Of a stretch of DNA of 12,092 nt, positions 7,822 through 12,092 are shown one piece after another. The position numbers and the translations under genes are program-made. The DNA lies in assembly GCA_001953115.1 (NCBI GenBank), contig LSSL01003568.1, positions 1 to 12,092 of the forward strand, given 5' to 3'. The DNA comes from Smittium mucronatum (Eukaryota > Kickxellomycota > Harpellomycetes > Harpellales > Legeriomycetaceae). The notes under the pieces are model-generated. The model ran no database searches, was not told where the DNA came from, and was given only the letters and a program-made list of their open reading frames with translations. The first letter of the stretch is position 1. Every line of letters begins with the position of its first letter.

Positions 7822-10563
7822 AAAATAAAACAAAGATTTATGTATAGTTCTATGGATTTCCCGAACCATTTCAAATATATTCTAGAAATATTTTATTTAT
7901 AAAACGACCTTAAAATCGTAAAAATCATCAAGAACACTCATTAAGCTGACTTTTAGAGAAAAAAGTACCATTAAGATTTCAGAATTAAAACATTTGATAA
8001 AAGTAAAAATTTATCCCAAATTAAGACGACCTATATCTAAAAGATTTGCGTTTTAACGGAGTTATATTAAGGACTTTTTTCGGCCTGCAATTTCTTTTAT
8101 CGATTGAACATAAATTTTATCAAATAAGATAAAAATATGATCTCAAGATAGAATATTGGGAAAAATACTTTTATTCTAGATCATAAAAGCTGAAAAAAAA
8201 AGAATGTATTTACATTATCTTTTTGAAAAAAATAGTCTTTTGCAGTTGGAATTTTTGAGGAATTTTGAATCATTTTATACGAAAATTCTTCATATATTAT
8301 TTAAAAATTTTCATTCATCATTTTAAATGCTAGATTCAGTTTTAACCAGGAATATATAGGCGAATTTCTTTTATACAGAATCATGAAATCGGTGGAAATG
8401 TGTGAAAAAATTCAGCCTCATATAACAAATTCAATAGGCTTAAATTTGGTATATATTCGAATAAAAGATGAATAATAGATCTGAATTTATTTATTTATTT
8501 GTGTGATCAAATAATAATATTTGAAAAAAAAAATAAGAAATTTCTTAAAAAAATTGGTTTAATTTTCAAAAAATTATTAAGTAGTTCAATCATAATAACT
8601 TTACATAAAAAAACTAAATTCCTTTGTGGAAATTTTCGCACAAGTCAGTCTTAGATATGGGTTGTTATTTATTAATGTAAAAAGTGATAAGGGTTTAATG
8701 GATAAACTAATTGAAGTTTCCCCCCTAAAAGTAGGAATATGGCCAATAAATAAAGCTAGTTATAGAAAAAAAAAATTTTTGTCTATAAAATATAGATAAG
8801 GCGTTAATATAAAAATCTATTCTTAAAGGTTTTTTTTTTCGATAAGCTATATTGAATTTATATTTTCATTACAAGCCTTCAAAATCTGCAGTTTAAAAAT
8901 TATCATAAAATAAATCTTTGGAATTAAAATTTGATTTAAATACAAAATAAATAGAAATAGAGTGGTTCTACATTAATTTTTCATTTACATGAAAATTAAC
9001 TATTTTATTTGAAAATAAAATCAAAATAAACAGTAAAACATTATCTTATTCTAAGTTTATCTTAACTTTAGTTTTATATATAGAGTTTTAAATGAACTTA
9101 AGATATATATATTCACACTTAACCCGAAAATGAGGTATTAATTTTACCTCTAGACTTCCTCTATTTAAAAATAATCGTCTTTTTTTTTCTGAAAAGTCTT
9201 TCTCTATGTACTGCACATTTAGTAAAAAAAACAAAAAAACATTTATTTATTTATTCTTCTCAATAACGGTATAAATGTTTGTATTCTCTACCCGAAGGGG
9301 GTGTAATGATATGTGAAGTTTGCTGAGGTTAGAAGAATATGACCCAATATCTCAAAATTATTTCAATATATTTTACAAGATCCAATGGGGCACTTGAAAA
9401 TATTTCTAATTTTAAAAAATTGGTCTTCTAAAGTCCGATTCTTATATTAATAAGACCACTTATTATTTTATGAATTCCAGGAAACAATATTATAAGCCTC
9501 GTAAAGTTAAGATCTACTATTAAAATTATTTGACCTATATAATTTTTTTCTGAAATAGCTGCTCCGAAAATTATATCTAGCTCAAATTAACCTTAATCAA
9601 CTAAAGTTTCCCATTAATTTTTATTTATACGATTTTAAATCAAGTAATTTGACAAATATTTATCCAAAAAAATATCATAAAGGCAAAAAAAATAGAAAAT
9701 AGGAGTGGAATAAATCAAACTATAGCTTTAAAATGTGCATATATCACCAATAAAAATAAAAGTATATTTTTTAACACAAAGGTAGTTATTTTACAATAAT
9801 ACAATTCTTTTCCCTATTTAATTGTAATTTAAGCCCATTAATATCCGAAAAAATGCAAAGTATGACTAAATAATTTAATGATTTTTTTTTTTTTAAAAAA
9901 AATTGAATTCCTGATCCATTTACTTTAGTTAATTTATTTGGAAATAAAAATGAAACATTTAACGTATTTAATTTTTTTTATATCTTTTTATTAAATATAG
10001 AAAATTTGTGGGTGCTAATCTGGAAAACATTTGACAAAGTATAATAAAAAACTTGATAGAACATCCGATTTAATAGAATTAGTATCCTGTCTTTTTTTTT
10101 TTTGTCCAAAAAGTTCCTTGATACATTATAATCTTATAAACCAAACTTTTTTCATAAAATATGTGTAAATGAAGTCAACAAGAGATAAAATGTTATATTT
10201 ATAATTATAGCGTTTTTGGCCAATATTATAAATATCTAAAATAATCTAGGCTGGAGTTTTCTTCATAATATACTATATTAGAAATTTAGATTTTCATTAT
10301 TTAGCCGTCAAATTACAAAAGATATATTTGGCATTTTTTATCTAACAGATAGTATTATATATCTATTCATTTATTTTTATTAAGTTTCCATTTAAAAAAT
10401 AAAACAAAATTCCAAAAATATTTAAAGAATCGTAAAAAAAAATTGCTAGCCCACGTTTCCTCGTCGTCCTGTCGGCTCCATAATTATTGAGAATTGGTTC
10501 AAGAGGGCGGAAAAATTATTGCGATTTTTTACTATAAGCGATTATGAAACATGTTTAAAATCC

Positions 10564-10582
10564 AAAAAAAAAAAAAAAAAAA
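10564..10582 (+). repeat. A-run of 19
   Basis: Nineteen consecutive A follow TTTAAAATCC and precede GACATGTCCTC. It is the longest homopolymer in the window and the first of four long plus-strand A-runs in 390 bp. Confidence 0.85.
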
Positions 10583-10617
10583 GACATGTCCTCACTTCAT
10601 TATTTTGACCAGCATTA

Positions 10618-10631
10618 CTCTCGCGTGAGAG
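10618..10631. repeat. Short GC-rich hairpin
   Basis: CTCTC (10618-10622) and GAGAG (10627-10631) form a 5-bp stem around a GCGT loop. Two bases later an 11-base A-run starts (10635-10645). On the minus strand the order is T-run, then hairpin, so it does not look like a terminator for that strand. Function unknown. Confidence 0.45.
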
Positions 10632-10755
10632 CACAAAAAAAAAAATTAATATAAAATTTTAGAACCCATTCCGGTATTTGAAAAATATCTCTTCCCAAAA
10701 TCCATTGATCGAGGAAAATAAGTATCTACAAAATTATTAGGCCATCGCGGTCAAA

Positions 10756-10792
10756 AACTGCTCGATTGCAGTTGCAAAAAAAAAAAAAAAAA
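10756..10792. repeat. Hairpin followed by A-run of 17
   Basis: AACTGC (10756-10761) and GCAGTT (10768-10773) form a 6-bp stem with loop TCGATT. It is followed after GC by 17 A (10776-10792). Hairpin-then-A-tract echoes the arrangement at 10618-10645. Confidence 0.5.
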
Positions 10793-11225
10793 TCGGTAAA
10801 GTTTTTTGAAATCACCAATCTCTATATGGCCTATTAGTAGCATATCCGCATTTTTACAAGTGATTTAAACGAATCAAAATATCAATATGAGCCCAATGGT
10901 TAAATATTCAGGTGTTGACAATATTTTGACCTTTCGAAAAAAAAAAAAATTTATTATTAAAAGAAAAATTTACATCAAAAAAGTGGATTTTATCTAGTAA
11001 TTTTAGTACTTGAACAACAAGTATTTGTATTTCGTGTAAAACCATTAGATTTTTTTTTAAACTCATGTTGGTAATTAGTTGAATGGTTGGCTTAAAAAAT
11101 TAAATATTGTAAAGGAATTTTTTTTTAAATTTTGGTTAATTGAATGAAGATTTCATTAAATTCTGGTTAAATAATTACATTGGTCCAGATTTCTATATTT
11201 TTTTAAATTTTTGAAATAACATGCT

Positions 11226-11248
11226 TATATATATATATATATATATAT
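11226..11248. repeat. TA dinucleotide microsatellite
   Basis: A 23-base alternating TA run lies 20 bp upstream of the tRNA-like sequence. It is simple and likely length-variable, and may have served as an insertion site for the neighbouring element. Confidence 0.9.
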
Positions 11249-11268
11249 CCAAGTAAAAGATCCAATAT

Positions 11269-11341
11269 GTTTGCTTAGCTCGTTGGTTAGAGCGTGGTGA
11301 CAATATCGCCAAGGTCACAGGTTCGGCCCCAGTAGTGAGCA
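11269..11341 (+). pseudogene. tRNA-Ile(AAT)-like pseudogene or tRNA-derived SINE head
   Basis: Seventy-three bases fold as a complete cloverleaf. The acceptor GTTTGCT/AGTGAGC pairs at all seven positions, three of them G-T. The D stem is GCTC/GAGC, the anticodon stem TGGTG/CGCCA has one G-T, the variable loop is AGGTC, and the T stem ACAGG/CCAGT has one A-A mismatch. The discriminator is A. The anticodon position reads AAT (11302-11304, Ile), and the stem-loop context resembles eukaryotic tRNA-Ile. Several near-invariant bases are wrong: the D loop lacks one base (A14 position), position 33 is C instead of T, and position 58 is G instead of A, so the internal B box reads GGTTCGGCCCC. The first TTTT lies 93 nt downstream (11434-11437), not right after the gene. 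These points favour a decayed tRNA gene or the 5' part of a tRNA-derived SINE over a working tRNA. Confidence 0.7.
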
Positions 11342-11798
11342 AGGATGTTACTAGTTCAAGTTTATATTTCATCGGTCATATCTTGATCGATTATCGGAAA
11401 GAATCATATTTCTTGAACGGATTCCTAAAGATATTTTCTAATACCACTGGAATTTTTTTTTTCTTTAGTAAATCTAAAAACAAATCCCCGTTTTAAAAAA
11501 ATTCACAAGAAAGTTACTAATATTAAAGTTTTACTAAATATGAAATTATAAATTCTTCATCTTAATTTTCACATAAGAGACGATTAGTTTGGATACTTGG
11601 ATTTCAATAATAATATTTTTAATCTGTTTTTTTTTTTAATGGGTTTTTTTTTACCCATCTGAGATTATAGAGAACGAAAGTTTTATTTTTATGCAACAAA
11701 GTTGGTACTACATCGTTTTCAACAAATTTTGAGGGCTTGATTTCCATTTAAAGGCTCAACAGGGAATACTTTTCTTTTTTTCTTTTTTTTTGATTAAT
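11342..11798. other. Non-coding stretch between tRNA-like element and right-end ORF
   Basis: No gene is supported. About the first 95 bases (to the TTTT at 11434-11437) are of mixed composition (TCGGTCATATCTTGATCGAT and similar) and could be the body of a tRNA-derived retroposon. The rest is AT-rich with T-runs near 11453, 11629 and 11784. A pyrimidine-rich block at 11769-11791 precedes the next open frame. Confidence 0.45.
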
Positions 11799-11940
11799 AT
11801 GATGCCATGGCTATTTGCATACTACCATTTCGTCTACTTTTTCTATTTATCATTTTTCGTGATCAAGTTTGTATTGACAAATGAAAATTGTGTATTTCTT
11901 AAACTTATGCACCAGAAAACTTGTTTCTTTCTATTTATTG
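11799..11940 (+). CDS. Possible first exon of a membrane or secreted protein gene, cut by the window end
   Basis: Tandem ATGs at 11799 and 11802 open a frame that stays open to TAA 11967-11969 and, upstream, back to a stop at 11730. The first 28 or so residues are strongly hydrophobic and aromatic (MMPWLFAYYHFVYFFYLSFF and on to VIKFVL), then a short polar stretch and a second hydrophobic run (TCFFLFIG). A consensus donor GTAAGT, the same as in the SCAMP intron, occurs at 11941-11946, and a second GTAAGTG at 11966-11972. The local GC of about one third is above that of the desert. No family is recognised, no acceptor can be fixed in the last 120 bases, and a chance frame in T-rich DNA would also look hydrophobic. 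Confidence 0.2.
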
Positions 11941-12080
11941 GTAAGTTTTTTTTAGGAAATGTCCAGTAAGTGAATTGGTAGCTTACCAATAGTCCTGACA
12001 CCATTTTCTCGTGATAATTAGTAAAAAGAAATAAATAACCGGCTGATATATTTTTTAAATTCGAATATGATGCCGGATTT

Positions 12081-12092
12081 GGGGGGGGGGGG
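12081..12092. other. Terminal G-run, probable contig-end artefact
   Basis: The window ends in 12 consecutive G after GCCGGATTT. No other G-run of comparable length exists in the window and the surroundings are very AT-rich. Poly-G tails are a known artefact of two-colour Illumina chemistry, so these bases may not be genomic. Confidence 0.6.

Larger units (their letters stand above)
6481..9280. other. AT-rich gene desert, middle part
   Basis: No supportable gene is present. The overlapping open frames at 7508-7744 (minus, 78 codons) and 7545-7754 (plus, no ATG start) are Lys/Asn/Ile/Phe-rich with no recognisable motif. (ATTT)n runs occur near 6469-6480, 8485-8500 and 9241-9255. A TA microsatellite lies at 7290-7311 and a hairpin at 7770-7821. 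From about 7760 to 8110 the sequence is less monotonous, with words such as GACGACCTATATC and GCGTTTTAACGG, which may be the remains of an old mobile element. Confidence 0.6.
9281..11225. other. AT-rich desert with GC-richer islets and A-runs
   Basis: No gene is supported. Unlike the stretch to its left, this region carries scattered islets of mixed composition: 9290-9306 (CCCGAAGGGGGTG), 10448-10510, 10584-10632 and 10741-10775. Several are followed by pure A-runs on the plus strand. Near 11126-11139 and 11157-11170 an imperfect direct repeat (TAAATTYTGGTTAA) occurs 31 bp apart. The texture suggests fragments of inserted elements in decayed DNA, but no element is identifiable. Confidence 0.5.

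Noticed and set aside
3100..11220. Mitochondrial or plastid DNA as an explanation of the AT richness
   Set aside because: No organellar protein, rRNA or regular tRNA genes appear in 8 kb, and the left end is clearly nuclear.
11269..11341. Functional tRNA-Ile gene
   Set aside because: Loss of conserved A14, T33 and A58 positions, a T-stem mismatch and no immediate T-run terminator argue against it.
3100..12092. CRISPR array, prophage or bacterial operon
   Set aside because: There are no regularly spaced repeats, no Shine-Dalgarno-led gene trains, and the genes present are eukaryotic.

Overview
The window is eukaryotic nuclear DNA. It contains a GT-AG spliced gene, AATAAA polyadenylation signals, a secretory-pathway pair of genes, and a long gene desert. 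The left 3.1 kb is gene-bearing: roughly 50% GC in the first gene, 40% in the second and 35% just beyond. The remaining 9 kb is extremely AT-rich, about 10-25% GC in the lines sampled by eye. An OS-9/Yos9 protein ending in KDEL is a fungal-type arrangement, because baker's-yeast Yos9 ends in HDEL and animal and plant OS-9 lack such a signal. SCAMP proteins are typical of animals, plants and some protists and are missing from familiar yeasts. Together these suggest an early-diverging fungus or another opisthokont-grade eukaryote, but this is an inference from two genes.

Layout: (1) positions 1-656 (+): the C-terminal two thirds of a SCAMP (secretory carrier membrane protein) gene in two exons around a 67-nt intron; its 5' end lies outside the window. 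(2) 657-827: a 171-bp convergent spacer with the SCAMP poly(A) signal. (3) 828-2579 (-): a complete, apparently intronless OS-9/Yos9-type ER lectin with signal peptide, MRH domain and C-terminal KDEL; its poly(A) signal overlaps its stop codon. (4) about 2580-3100: the upstream region of the lectin gene and a stop-free stretch without an ATG that may be a gene relic. (5) about 3100-11220: AT-rich desert with homopolymer runs, short tandem repeats, a 22-bp perfect palindrome, a bulged hairpin, and a cluster of A-runs with GC-richer islets at 10.4-10.95 kb. (6) 11269-11341: a tRNA-Ile-like 73-mer that folds fully but lacks several invariant bases, so a tRNA pseudogene or the head of a tRNA-derived SINE. 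(7) 11799-11940: a hydrophobic open frame ending at a GTAAGT donor, possibly the first exon of a gene cut by the end. (8) 12081-12092: a terminal run of 12 G, probably a contig-end artefact.

Both confident genes act in the secretory pathway: SCAMP in Golgi/endosome membrane traffic, the lectin in ER-associated degradation of glycoproteins. Convergent neighbours in a eukaryote need not be functionally linked. I found no convincing undescribed system. The best leads are the tRNA-derived element, the A-run cluster, the 7.77-kb hairpin and the possible truncated exon at the right end.
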